Source: an uncultured Porphyromonadaceae bacterium (GTDB taxonomy: Bacteria > Bacteroidota > Bacteroidia > Bacteroidales > Muribaculaceae). Taken from it: a DNA stretch of 64,000 nt. How positions within the stretch are numbered: position 1 is the stretch's first letter; each line of letters starts with the position of its first letter. Shown here one piece after another: positions 53,727 to 62,793 of this stretch. Location: positions 3,959 to 67,958 of the forward strand of contig CABUIO010000010.1 in the NCBI GenBank assembly GCA_902491625.1, in the 5' to 3' direction. The notes beneath the pieces were generated by a model. That model was not told where the DNA came from, did not search any database, and saw nothing but the letters and a program-made list of their open reading frames with translations. The translations under genes and the position numbers were made by a program.

Positions 53727-55352
53727 ATGAAAAAGATATTTCTCGCATTGGCATCCGCTGCCATGCTCATAGGTCCCCTGACATCCTGCTCAAGCGACCT
53801 CGATATCCCCAAAAAGGGTAATCAGGGCGAGGAGTCGGCCTACTACCACACCGACGAAGACGCCAAATCAGCCATTGCGCTCTGCTACTGGCAATGGACC
53901 AACCTCTACAACGGTATCGCCTGGACCGCCGACATGCTCTCCGACGACATCTATTGCGGCGGCGGCGACTCCGGCGACGACCCCGACTACCACCAGCTCA
54001 ACAACTACAACATCGGCACTGAGAACGGCCGCGTCGAAAGCGACTACTCCGGTCTCTACACCCTCATCTACTACTCCAACCTCGTCATCGAGAAAGTAGG
54101 CGCCAACGAGAACCTCACTCCCTTCATGAAGCAGTGCATTGCCGAAGCCTACTTCTTCCGCGGATTCGCCCACTTCTGGCTCGCCACCTACTGGGGCAAT
54201 CCCCCCATCGTGGACCATCTGCTCGATCCTTCGGAGTATCATGTAAGCAACTCCGCCGACGGAGAGTGCATGGCTCAGGCTGCCAAGGATATCGAGACCG
54301 CCATCAACAGCGGCGCTCTGGTCAGCAAGGCTTCCCCCACCGATGCTTCAAAGATGACTTATATCACTCTTGAGGCAGCCAAGGCATGGCTGGGCAAAAC
54401 CTATATGTATCAGGGCAACTACGCCGAGGGCGCCAAAATCATGGAAGACGTCATCAATTCCGGCAAATACCGCCTATACGACGGCGAATACGAAAACATC
54501 GTGAAGTATGTCTCCAACTGGAGCACCGAGGGTGTCCTCGAATGTGCCGCTCCCGATGATCCCGCCTATGAGATCGCCTGGACATTCATGACCTACAACT
54601 TCATCTCCCCGGGATGGCGCAACGACGCTTTCAACTGGGACGGCCTCTACTACTTCGACGACAACGACGACTGGGTGAAGAAACCACAGTGGGAGGACTT
54701 CAACACCTCGGGCTACGGCTTCTGCAACCCCCGCAAGAGCGCTTACGATGCTTTCGTGGCCAGCGACGGTGCCGACGGCTACCGCACACAGTCTGTCATC
54801 AAGACCGTTGACTTCGTGAAAAACCAGATGCGTCTCAAGCTCATCAAGAACCTCCACGGTCATGACGTATACTTCAACTGGAAGAACCGCTTCCTCGTGT
54901 CCGACATGATCTACGACAACGGCGGATGGAACGTAGTCTGCAAGACAACACAGCGCTGGATGCGCTACGCCGAGGTTCTCCTCAACGCTGCCGAGTGCCA
55001 GTTCCGCGCAGGCAACACAAGCAAGGCTCTCGCCTACGTCAACGAGGTGCGCACACGTGCCAAAGCAACTCCCTACACATCCATCGACATGGACAAGATC
55101 CGTCTGGAGCGTCGCGTTGAGCTCTTCAACGAGCACAACCGCTGGCCCGACCTCGTGCGCTGGGGCATGGCCGCCGACGTCCTCAAGGATCAGGGCAAGG
55201 TTACTCTCAACCTCACACCCCAGTGGACCACTGTGGTTGACGGCAGCAGCAATCCCGCATTCGGATTCCAGGCCGGCAAGAACGAGCGTCTCCCCTATCC
55301 TCACCGTGAAGTCCTGCTGAACCCCAACATCAAGCAGAACCCCGGCTATTGA
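53727..55352 (+). CDS. susD: SusD-like glycan-binding lipoprotein
   Basis: A 541-residue lipoprotein with lipobox LTSCSSD. The SusD/RagB fold shows in the TPR-like segments (KQCIAEAYFFRGFAHFWLATYWG) and the C-terminal RWMRYAEVLLNAAECQFRAGN...NEVRTRAKA, RLERRVELFNEHNRWPDLVRWG, the family signature. It forms the lid of the SusC transporter. No further SGBP follows; a hairpin ends the unit. Confidence 0.95.
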   Translation: MKKIFLALASAAMLIGPLTSCSSDLDIPKKGNQGEESAYYHTDEDAKSAIALCYWQWTNLYNGIAWTADMLSDDIYCGGGDSGDDPDYHQLNNYNIGTENGRVESDYSGLYTLIYYSNLVIEKVGANENLTPFMKQCIAEAYFFRGFAHFWLATYWGNPPIVDHLLDPSEYHVSNSADGECMAQAAKDIETAINSGALVSKASPTDASKMTYITLEAAKAWLGKTYMYQGNYAEGAKIMEDVINSGKYRLYDGEYENIVKYVSNWSTEGVLECAAPDDPAYEIAWTFMTYNFISPGWRNDAFNWDGLYYFDDNDDWVKKPQWEDFNTSGYGFCNPRKSAYDAFVASDGADGYRTQSVIKTVDFVKNQMRLKLIKNLHGHDVYFNWKNRFLVSDMIYDNGGWNVVCKTTQRWMRYAEVLLNAAECQFRAGNTSKALAYVNEVRTRAKATPYTSIDMDKIRLERRVELFNEHNRWPDLVRWGMAADVLKDQGKVTLNLTPQWTTVVDGSSNPAFGFQAGKNERLPYPHREVLLNPNIKQNPGY

Positions 55353-55382
55353 TCCGCGATATCCATAAAACCATAGCTTCAA

Positions 55383-55413
55383 GGGAGGGACGGTCACGAC
55401 GACCGCCCCTCCC
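55383..55413 (+). terminator. Terminator after susD
   Basis: GGGAGGG and CGGTC (55383-55395) pair with GACCG and CCCTCCC (55401-55413) with one bulge. The T-run is weak. Confidence 0.6.
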
Positions 55414-55679
55414 TCACTTTCCGCCCGATCGCTCCAATAATTCTTATAAATCGGATAAGTCGTATAAATCTTATAAGGCCTGTTTTTTAGTAATCTCAGC
55501 CTAAAATGGGACTGTGGGTGTGGAGGTTTCAAAGATTTTTCCTAATTTTGAGGGTCAAAAAAGAATTTACAGGCCAGACGGAAGAATAATTTTTTCGACA
55601 AATAACCCCAATGATCGGGCAATCCTGCAAATGGAACCACCCGGCCACACCTATTATTTCATCAATTAATCGACTCAAC
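55414..55679. promoter_or_regulatory. Intergenic region and promoter of the second giant secreted protein
   Basis: A short AT-rich run with repeated TATAA-type words (55441-55481) is followed by the -7 box TAATTTTG (55543-55550), 130 nt before the start. No gene is seen in the gap. Confidence 0.5.
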
Positions 55680-58600
55680 ATGAAAAAGTTGACCACTTCC
55701 ATTCTTTCCCTTGCGATGGGAATCGGAGGGTTGTTCGCAGGCAGTCAGGCCATTGCCGCGGCATCTCCGTCGCCATTCACAAGGAGCGGTGCCTCCAACG
55801 GCACTTCGGCGGAGTACACGCCCGCAGAGAGCCGTATCTCGCTCGCCGAGAAAGTTCTCAACAGTACTCCGGGCGATTTCACCATGTCGCCCTCAGGCAT
55901 AGTCTTCAACACAATGCTCGGCAAGAAGGCCAAGGCTCCCGCACGCGTCGGCGCAGCAGGCGGCACAATGTATGCCTGGGTGGACTATGACGCCGACGGC
56001 AAGATTCCTCAGGGCGTCGCCGAAGTCGACATCGACGGTACAGTGCGCAGCATCGTGGCAGTGCCTCTGAGCAACCCTAAATACAGATTCGTCTATTCGG
56101 CCTCCTACATCCGCGACGGCAAGATCATGGTCATGGGTTCGGAGCAGAGCAATCCCTGGGGCAGTGTCTGGCTGAATCAGGGCAAATATGTCTATGAGTT
56201 CGACATGGAGGGCAAGCAGCTGAGCAAGTTCTCCATCCCCAACTACAACAGCTACAATCTCTTCACCACCTTCGCCTACGATGCCGAGCACGACATCCTC
56301 TACGGACAGTACCACAATCCGCAGGGCTATCAGGTACAGTGGGGCTACGCTTCTGGCGCCGAGCCTTACAAAGTGACCTGGGTAGGCAAACAGACCGACA
56401 AAACCGACGTGCTCTACGCCATGACCTTCAATCAGGTCACCGGCAAGATCATCGGCATCAAGGCTACCGGCGAGGTCGTGGAGATCGCTCCCGAGACCGG
56501 TAAAATGACGAAGGTTGGCGAGGTCGCTCCGCTTCAGTATGAGACTGCCATAGCATGGAGTCCCTACGACGGAGGCTATTACTACGGCCTCTGTACCGAC
56601 GCACAGTGCGGCGTCCAGCTGCTCGGCGAGGACTTCAAGGTTATCTCTACAGCCGACCTGGGCCGACTCTTCGAATTCATGTCGTTCTACACTTCCGACG
56701 TTCAGAAGATTCTGCCCGGCGCACCCGGAGCCACCACATATCTCGGCAACACCTTCGCAAAAGGCTCCCACAACGGCACTCTGAAATATAAGCTCGCGAC
56801 AGCCACACATCAGGGCACACCCATCCTCGGCGACATCAGCTGGTCGCTGACCATGGACGGCACTGTAGTGCGCCGCGGAACCGCAGCAGCAGGCTCCGAG
56901 GTCGACGTGAAGCTCACCGACGTGCCCGAGGGCATGCACACATTTGTCTTCACAGCATCGCTGGCAGGCAAGGACGGCCTTTATGTCACCAGCGAATTCT
57001 ATGTCGGCAACGACACACCCGTGGCTCCCGCCAACGTGAAGCTCACCGGAGACAAAGTGACATGGGGCGCTGTCACCGAGGGCGTGCACAATGGATATGT
57101 GGACGCAGCCGCAGTGACATACAACGTCTACCTCAACGGCGAGGAGATCGCCAAAGGCATCAAGGACACCGAGTGCCGCACAGGTCTGAAGGCAACCGAC
57201 AACATTGATGTCTGGGAGGCCGCTGTAGAAGCTGTCTTCGACGGCAAGATCTCCGAACAGGGCACTTCCAACGACCTGGTCTACGGCGAAGCTATGGATC
57301 TTCCCGTGAGTCTTGAGCCTACTCTCAAAGAGTCCAAGCTCTTCACCATCACCGACAACAACTTCTCTCCGGGCGAAATCAAATTCGTCGACGGTATGCT
57401 CGACGCTTCCGAGCACTTCACCGGCTTCCAGTACAGCTCCTCACGCTACGACGCCAACGACTGGCTCTATCTTCCCCCGATCAAGTTCACCGACGCCGAT
57501 GCTGTCTATGAATTCTCGATGAACGTGTTCCGCACCAACTTCAACAAGGAAGAGTCATTCGAGGTGAAACTTCTCACTGCCGTCAATCCCAACAGTGCCG
57601 TAGCCACCATCATGCCCGAAGGTCCCATCACCGACTCTCAGGGCAACAACTATGAGCACTATCAGAACGGTTACTTCCAGGTGCCCGAGGCCGGAGTCTA
57701 CTACATCGGCATCCACTGCACCTCCAAGGCCAGCGCCGGAATCGCATGGTTCCGCCATTTCAGCGTCGAGAAGGACGGCAACACCACAGGCGCATGTCCC
57801 GCCGTTGCCACTGACATCAGCGCCACAGGCGCCGAGAAGGGCGAGCTGAGCGCGACCCTGACATTCACCCTACCGACAACATCCATCAACGGCACTCCCT
57901 ATGCCGCCGACGCCGTCCTGACAGGACGCGCCAACGCCGACGGATGCCGCATGGTCACCAAGGAGGGCAAGCCCGGCGAGACCATAACAATGACTATCCC
58001 CACAGTCCAGGGCGACAACAACGTGACCGTCACGGCGGCTGACGCCGAGGGACGCATCGGTCTCCCCGCATACACCACAGTCTACACCGGACTTGACTAT
58101 CCCGGTCTGCTTGACCTGAGCTATGACGTCTCTGAGAACGACCTCACGCTCCTCCTTTCATGGAAGCCACTCTCCGAGGGCGCCAACGGAGGCTATGTGG
58201 AGTCGACCGGCGTGACCTACTATCTCGCAGGCCTTATCAACGGCCAGTGGCAGGTTGTAGGCCGCATCGGTACAGACGTCTATGAATGCCGCGTCAATGC
58301 TCCCGCAGGTTCAGGCCCGGCCATCTACACTTACGGCGTGATCCCCGTTACCATCGCCGGACAGGCACCGGTGTTCAATTATGTTTCCACAATCATGTGC
58401 GTGCCTTTCGAAATGCCTTTCCTCTCCGACTACAAGGCCGGAAACACCACCGGATATACCTACAACCGAGCAAACACTTCCGCCGCCACAGCGACCGGAG
58501 ACCCCAAGACCCGCTTCCCGCAGTTCGCTACCGACGACAATGCGAAGGCCTACTACTGCTATCCCGCCGGGGGAGCCACCTTCCCGCTGACCTACGACGT

Positions 58601-60224
58601 GGCGCTGACGAAAGTCTCCACCCTCGGCTCTCAGAAAGCCACTCTTGAGCTAAACATCTTCGGCGGAAGCTGCGACAGCCTCGGCGTCTACGCCTCGGCA
58701 AACGGCGTTCCCTCCGAACTCGTGAAGACCATCGCCAAGGAGGACGTGCCTCAGGGTCCGACCAAGGTACAGATCGAACTCCCCGCCAAGTTCCAGAACA
58801 AGGGTTGGGTCGAAATCGAACTGCGTGCCTCCCTCCCGGAGAACCAGAGCGTGATCATCTACAGCTACAGCATCTTCGACAACGTTGCCAACGACTTCGG
58901 CGTCTATGATCTTGCCGGGCCCGTGAAGGCTGGCATCGGCGAGGAGTGCATCTACACCGCATATCTCGGCAACTTCGGCACACAGGCCGGCGTCTTCCCC
59001 GGCGCAAACTGGAAAATCGTTGACGGCGACGGCAACATTCTCGCCGAGACCGACCTTCTCGAAGGCACCGAGACAATCGCCACCAACGGACGCTTCCAGC
59101 AGACGATCTCCTACACTCCGGTGGCCGACGAAGCAGGCTCCATCAAAGTGATCTACACTCTCGCCCCCGGCGACAACAAGGCTTACAACGACAGCCGCGA
59201 GATCGAGGTTGAGGTCGGCGCAGGACTTACTCCCGTCATCACCGATCTGCACGCCAACGAAGTGACCTACTCGAGCATCGAGCTCGAATGGACCAACCCC
59301 GACCATTCCGGTCCCGTGGTCGAGAGCTTCGAGGACGAAACTCCCTTCGTGCTCGACTCCGAATCCGACATGGTCGGCCAGTTCAAACGCTACGACGGCG
59401 ACGAGGCATGGCGCTACACACTTGGCGGAGCCGTGGACAAGATCCCCAACTCCACAAACCCCGCGTCGTTCATGGTCTGGAGCGAATCGCAGGTTGACCA
59501 GCTCATGGGCGGCAAGGTGATTCCCGCCGTGACAGGCGACAAATTCCTCGTGGCTTTCTGTCCGCAGGTCGTGGAGGGACTCACAGGCAAGGCAGCCGAC
59601 GACTGGCTGATCTCCCCCGAACTCGTGCCCGGCAGCGACTTCAGCTTCTGGATGCGCCCCATCACCTATCAGTATGGCGAGGAGGAAGTCACCGTGCTCT
59701 ATTCCACCGGCACCGACGCCCGCGAGGAATTCAAAGAACTCGGCAAGGTCGACCTCAGCGGCGAAGGCGTGCAGGGAGTCTGGAAGCAGTTCAGCTTCAC
59801 ACTCCCCGAAGGCGCCAAGTATTTCGCACTCCACTACACCTCCTATGACAAGATGGGTATCGCGGTCGACGACATTCAGTTCAGCCCCGTGGGCAGCGAC
59901 ATCTCCGTGACAGGCTTCAACATCTTCCGCAACGGCGAACTCCTCGCCGGGAACGTCACGGCCATCTCCTACACCGACGAGGCTGTCGAGGCCGACACAG
60001 ACTACACCTACACCGTCCTTCCGCTCCTCAGCAACGGAATGCAGGGTCTGATGTCCAATACCTTCCACGTGCGCACCACAGGCATCGACGGCATCACACC
60101 CGACGGCCTCGACGGCGCCGAATACTACGAACTCAACGGACTCCGCGTCTACGGCAAACTCCAGCCCGGCGTCTACATCCGCAAGAAAGGCAACGACGTA
60201 CGACGCATCGTAGTAGCGAAATAA
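55680..60224 (+). CDS. Giant secreted multidomain protein 2, paralogue of the 2.3-kb protein
   Basis: A 1514-residue protein with a signal peptide (MKKLTTSILSLAMGIGGLFA then AIAA). It has a beta-propeller-like N-terminal half (KYVYEFDMEGKQLSKFSIPNYNSYN), FnIII-like repeats, choice-of-anchor-J-like segments (DDWLYLPPIKFTDADAVYEF; DDWLISPELVPGSDFSFWM) and the tail QPGVYIRKKGNDVRRIVVAK. It shares order and many phrases with the protein at 2325-6980, e.g. GNDTPVAPANVKLT. ATG 55680 is chosen because the signal peptide begins there. Placement behind the PUL may be chance; no enzymatic motif is visible. Confidence 0.75.
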   Translation: MKKLTTSILSLAMGIGGLFAGSQAIAAASPSPFTRSGASNGTSAEYTPAESRISLAEKVLNSTPGDFTMSPSGIVFNTMLGKKAKAPARVGAAGGTMYAWVDYDADGKIPQGVAEVDIDGTVRSIVAVPLSNPKYRFVYSASYIRDGKIMVMGSEQSNPWGSVWLNQGKYVYEFDMEGKQLSKFSIPNYNSYNLFTTFAYDAEHDILYGQYHNPQGYQVQWGYASGAEPYKVTWVGKQTDKTDVLYAMTFNQVTGKIIGIKATGEVVEIAPETGKMTKVGEVAPLQYETAIAWSPYDGGYYYGLCTDAQCGVQLLGEDFKVISTADLGRLFEFMSFYTSDVQKILPGAPGATTYLGNTFAKGSHNGTLKYKLATATHQGTPILGDISWSLTMDGTVVRRGTAAAGSEVDVKLTDVPEGMHTFVFTASLAGKDGLYVTSEFYVGNDTPVAPANVKLTGDKVTWGAVTEGVHNGYVDAAAVTYNVYLNGEEIAKGIKDTECRTGLKATDNIDVWEAAVEAVFDGKISEQGTSNDLVYGEAMDLPVSLEPTLKESKLFTITDNNFSPGEIKFVDGMLDASEHFTGFQYSSSRYDANDWLYLPPIKFTDADAVYEFSMNVFRTNFNKEESFEVKLLTAVNPNSAVATIMPEGPITDSQGNNYEHYQNGYFQVPEAGVYYIGIHCTSKASAGIAWFRHFSVEKDGNTTGACPAVATDISATGAEKGELSATLTFTLPTTSINGTPYAADAVLTGRANADGCRMVTKEGKPGETITMTIPTVQGDNNVTVTAADAEGRIGLPAYTTVYTGLDYPGLLDLSYDVSENDLTLLLSWKPLSEGANGGYVESTGVTYYLAGLINGQWQVVGRIGTDVYECRVNAPAGSGPAIYTYGVIPVTIAGQAPVFNYVSTIMCVPFEMPFLSDYKAGNTTGYTYNRANTSAATATGDPKTRFPQFATDDNAKAYYCYPAGGATFPLTYDVALTKVSTLGSQKATLELNIFGGSCDSLGVYASANGVPSELVKTIAKEDVPQGPTKVQIELPAKFQNKGWVEIELRASLPENQSVIIYSYSIFDNVANDFGVYDLAGPVKAGIGEECIYTAYLGNFGTQAGVFPGANWKIVDGDGNILAETDLLEGTETIATNGRFQQTISYTPVADEAGSIKVIYTLAPGDNKAYNDSREIEVEVGAGLTPVITDLHANEVTYSSIELEWTNPDHSGPVVESFEDETPFVLDSESDMVGQFKRYDGDEAWRYTLGGAVDKIPNSTNPASFMVWSESQVDQLMGGKVIPAVTGDKFLVAFCPQVVEGLTGKAADDWLISPELVPGSDFSFWMRPITYQYGEEEVTVLYSTGTDAREEFKELGKVDLSGEGVQGVWKQFSFTLPEGAKYFALHYTSYDKMGIAVDDIQFSPVGSDISVTGFNIFRNGELLAGNVTAISYTDEAVEADTDYTYTVLPLLSNGMQGLMSNTFHVRTTGIDGITPDGLDGAEYYELNGLRVYGKLQPGVYIRKKGNDVRRIVVAK

Positions 60225-60247
60225 TTCCGACACAAATCCCGAACCTC

Positions 60248-60279
60248 AGGAGGCGACCGTTCAGGCCGCCTCCTTTTTT
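60248..60279 (+). terminator. Terminator of the giant secreted protein 2 gene
   Basis: AGGAGGC (60248-60254) pairs with GCCTCCT (60268-60274), followed by a T-run. Confidence 0.8.
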
Positions 60280-60294
60280 GTAGGGCTTCCCATA

Positions 60295-60326
60295 TTTGTG
60301 GTTTTCAAACAAAAAGATTATATTTG
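60295..60326 (+). promoter_or_regulatory. Promoter of the TPR protein gene
   Basis: TTTG (60295-60298), 20-bp spacer, TATATTTG (60319-60326). The spacer and flanks closely match the promoter of the TIR-domain gene at 62744-62775. Confidence 0.75.
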
Positions 60327-60355
60327 CCAACATAATCGACCTACATCAGACACCT

Positions 60356-62191
60356 ATGCGAACCTCCAGAACCTTCGGCATCGTGCTGTCGGCAGCAATT
60401 ATTGCCCTGCTGACGCTCTCCGCCACCGCCTACACGACCCAGAAAGGCTACGTCAAGACCCGCGGACGCTACACGTCGCAAGGCACCCTTGTTCCCGGCA
60501 AGCCTCTGTCCAACGCCGTGGTGATGATCCGCAACAGCAACAGCACCCGAAGCGATGCCAAGGGCAACTTCTCTGTCACGTTGCCGGAACAGAATTTCTA
60601 CCTGCAGAACGTGAAGAAGGAGGGCTACATACTTTCCGACCCCGACGTGCTCAAACGCCGCTATTCTTGTTCCGCGAGTCCTCTTGTGCTCGTGCTTGAG
60701 ACGCCGCAGCAGCAGGCCGACGACAGACTCGCCAGCGAAAAGAAACTGCGACGCACGCTACAGCGCAAACTTCAGGCCAAAGAGGATGAATTGGAGGCGC
60801 TTAAGGAGGAGAACAAGATTACTACCGAGGAATACCGCAACACCTTGCAGGAACTATACAAGCTTCAGGAAACCAACGAGAAGTTCATATCTGAAATGGC
60901 CGAGCGATATTCTCGTATTGACTTCGACGCACTCGACGACTTCCAGCGTCAGATCGCCGCATACATTCAGGACGGAGAGTTGGCTCGTGCCGACTCGCTG
61001 CTCAACACCAAGGGGAGCATGGACGACCGCGAAGCCGAAATCAACCGTTTGCGCGAAGCGAACACACAGCGCCGGGAAGAGATTGCCAAGGAACAGCAGG
61101 AACTTGAAGCCAGCGAAAACCTTGCCGGCGCCAAACTCGCCGACTTCGGCGCCGACTGCCACAGCAGATTCCAGATCAGCCGCCTCGAACTGAAGAACGA
61201 CTCCGCCGCCTACTGGCTCGAGCGCCGCGCCAACGCCGACACCACCGACATCGACTGGCAACTCGACGCCGGCCTCTTCCTAAGCGACTACCTCGCCGAC
61301 TATGACAAAGCCCTCCGCTACTACCAAACCGCCCTCGACCATTCCATTAAGACCAACGGCGAACAATCACTCACCACAGCCTTGATCTACAACAACATCG
61401 GAACAACACTCGGTCAACAGGGACGATATGCCGAGGGACAGAAATATCTGAAACAAGCCATAAAAATTCTTGAAGCCATAGGCTTGGACAAGGGCAGCCA
61501 TATGCTTACTGTCCTTTCCAACTTAGCCAATTCATATAATCTTTTGGGCGATTACGACAAAAGCCTTGAAATGCAGACCAAAGTCCTGATTATGCGACTT
61601 GCACTACTGGGAAACAGACATCCCTATGTCGCAAGAAGTTACCTCAACTTAGGCAATGACTACTACATGCGTCAAGAATATTCCGAAGCACTTGATTGCT
61701 ATAAAAAAGCATTAAACGTCGCCCAAGACTCTAAGATCAACGACGGCCTTCTTCTTGCCGCAATCCATGACAATCTTGGTCTCGCATACGGAGCTGAGGA
61801 AGCGTATGGCGAAGCTCTCAATCACCTGAGTACTGCCCTGGAACTAAAACAGTCCGAACTTGATGACAGACATCCGCAGATTGCCAAAAGCTATAACAAT
61901 CTCGGTGGTTTGATGATCTTTACCGAAGACTATTCCAAAGCACGCGATTATTTCACACGTGCCGCCCGGATTCTTGACAAACCGATCTACCGCTACATTC
62001 AAGACATGGCCACGACCATCAACGGACTGGGAATGATCGACAGCATCGAAGGCAATTATGAGAGTGCGCTAAGCAATTATGAAAAAGCACTTGAAATACT
62101 CTCCGCAAGCTTCCCTTCCAACCATCCATACATACTTTCCCTTCAGCGCCGAATCAACGAACTCAAATCAAAAACGACCTCGCAGCAATAA
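60356..62191 (+). CDS. Secreted coiled-coil and TPR protein with carboxypeptidase-like N-terminal domain
   Basis: A 611-residue protein. Signal or anchor helix (MRTSRTFGIVLSAAIIALLTLSATAYT read from Met1), a CarboxypepD_reg-like beta-sandwich (about 30-110, VMIRNSNSTRSDAKGNFSVTLP), a long coiled coil (about 112-265) and a TPR array to the end (ALIYNNIGTTLGQQGRYAEGQKYLKQAIKI, YARSYLNLGNDYYMRQEYSEALDCYKKAL as repeated phrases). TPR proteins of this kind are scaffolds. Its promoter is nearly copied upstream of the TIR gene, suggesting joint expression. Codon use in the TPR part (61300-62190) is more AT-rich than in the first half. Confidence 0.8.
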   Translation: MRTSRTFGIVLSAAIIALLTLSATAYTTQKGYVKTRGRYTSQGTLVPGKPLSNAVVMIRNSNSTRSDAKGNFSVTLPEQNFYLQNVKKEGYILSDPDVLKRRYSCSASPLVLVLETPQQQADDRLASEKKLRRTLQRKLQAKEDELEALKEENKITTEEYRNTLQELYKLQETNEKFISEMAERYSRIDFDALDDFQRQIAAYIQDGELARADSLLNTKGSMDDREAEINRLREANTQRREEIAKEQQELEASENLAGAKLADFGADCHSRFQISRLELKNDSAAYWLERRANADTTDIDWQLDAGLFLSDYLADYDKALRYYQTALDHSIKTNGEQSLTTALIYNNIGTTLGQQGRYAEGQKYLKQAIKILEAIGLDKGSHMLTVLSNLANSYNLLGDYDKSLEMQTKVLIMRLALLGNRHPYVARSYLNLGNDYYMRQEYSEALDCYKKALNVAQDSKINDGLLLAAIHDNLGLAYGAEEAYGEALNHLSTALELKQSELDDRHPQIAKSYNNLGGLMIFTEDYSKARDYFTRAARILDKPIYRYIQDMATTINGLGMIDSIEGNYESALSNYEKALEILSASFPSNHPYILSLQRRINELKSKTTSQQ

Positions 62192-62257
62192 CGAAAACGC
62201 ATGGAGAGTGTGTGAAGCAAGCGTCGGTGGGTCCTTCGTTAAAAGGCTCCGTCATGT

Positions 62258-62282
62258 CGTAGGGCTGCGCCATGGTGCAGCC
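62258..62282 (+). repeat. 25-bp extragenic palindromic repeat, copy 3
   Basis: GGCTGCGCCATGGTGCAGCC preceded by CGTAG; 24 of 25 bases equal the copy at 9543-9567 in the other orientation. Confidence 0.7.
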
Positions 62283-62323
62283 GCGTACCGCCGGGGAATA
62301 CCGCACCGGCGGTATCTTCACCA

Positions 62324-62643
62324 GTAGCCGATGGATGAGCGCAGCGAATCCGTCGGAAAAAGCACACACTCATTTACAACCCTTTAGGGTTGCTTAACCA
62401 CGCCCATGCCGCGACAAAAGGCCTGTAAAGGCCGACACGATTATAGCCCGGCAGCGATCAGCTCCGGGAAAGAGAGCAACACAATAAAGATGAGGCCTGT
62501 AGGGCCGACCCAAATGTTACGTTTTGGCCGCTCCTACAGAGCATTTTCCGCGTCACAATATGTCGCGGTGAAGCAACCCGCAAGGGGTTGTGGATGTTGA
62601 CGGATCCTTTCCGACGGATTCGCTGCACTCATCCATCGGCTAT
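62324..62643. repeat. Complex non-coding inverted-repeat element
   Basis: The left arm (62324-62395) and right arm (62571-62643) are inverted copies; their 34-nt cores (62326-62359 and 62608-62641) differ at one position, and both arms end with an AACCC..GGGTT-type small palindrome. The 175-nt middle has GGCCTGTAAAGGCCGAC (about 62421) and GGCCTGTAGGGCCGACC (about 62494), two related palindromic units. There is no coding potential I can support. It fills most of the 602-nt gap between the TPR and TIR genes. Confidence 0.65.
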
Positions 62644-62743
62644 CGACGAAGAAACCGCTGGCGCGGTTTCGCCTTGCCATCCGCCGCCTTTGACACAGTC
62701 TCCTACGACAAAGCATAAAACCCACAACAGAAATCCGCACATA

Positions 62744-62775
62744 CTTGTGATTTTCAGATAAAAAGCCTATATTTG
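62744..62775 (+). promoter_or_regulatory. Promoter of the TIR-domain gene
   Basis: CTTG (62744-62747), 20-bp spacer, TATATTTG (62768-62775), followed by an 18-nt leader. Nearly the same as the promoter at 60295-60326. Confidence 0.75.
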
Positions 62776-62793
62776 CGAACACAAGATCAAGCT

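Noticed and set aside
62192..62793. Possible small genes or CRISPR-like repeats in the TPR-TIR gap
   Set aside because: Repeats are inverted, not regularly spaced direct repeats, and short frames overlap the repeat arms.
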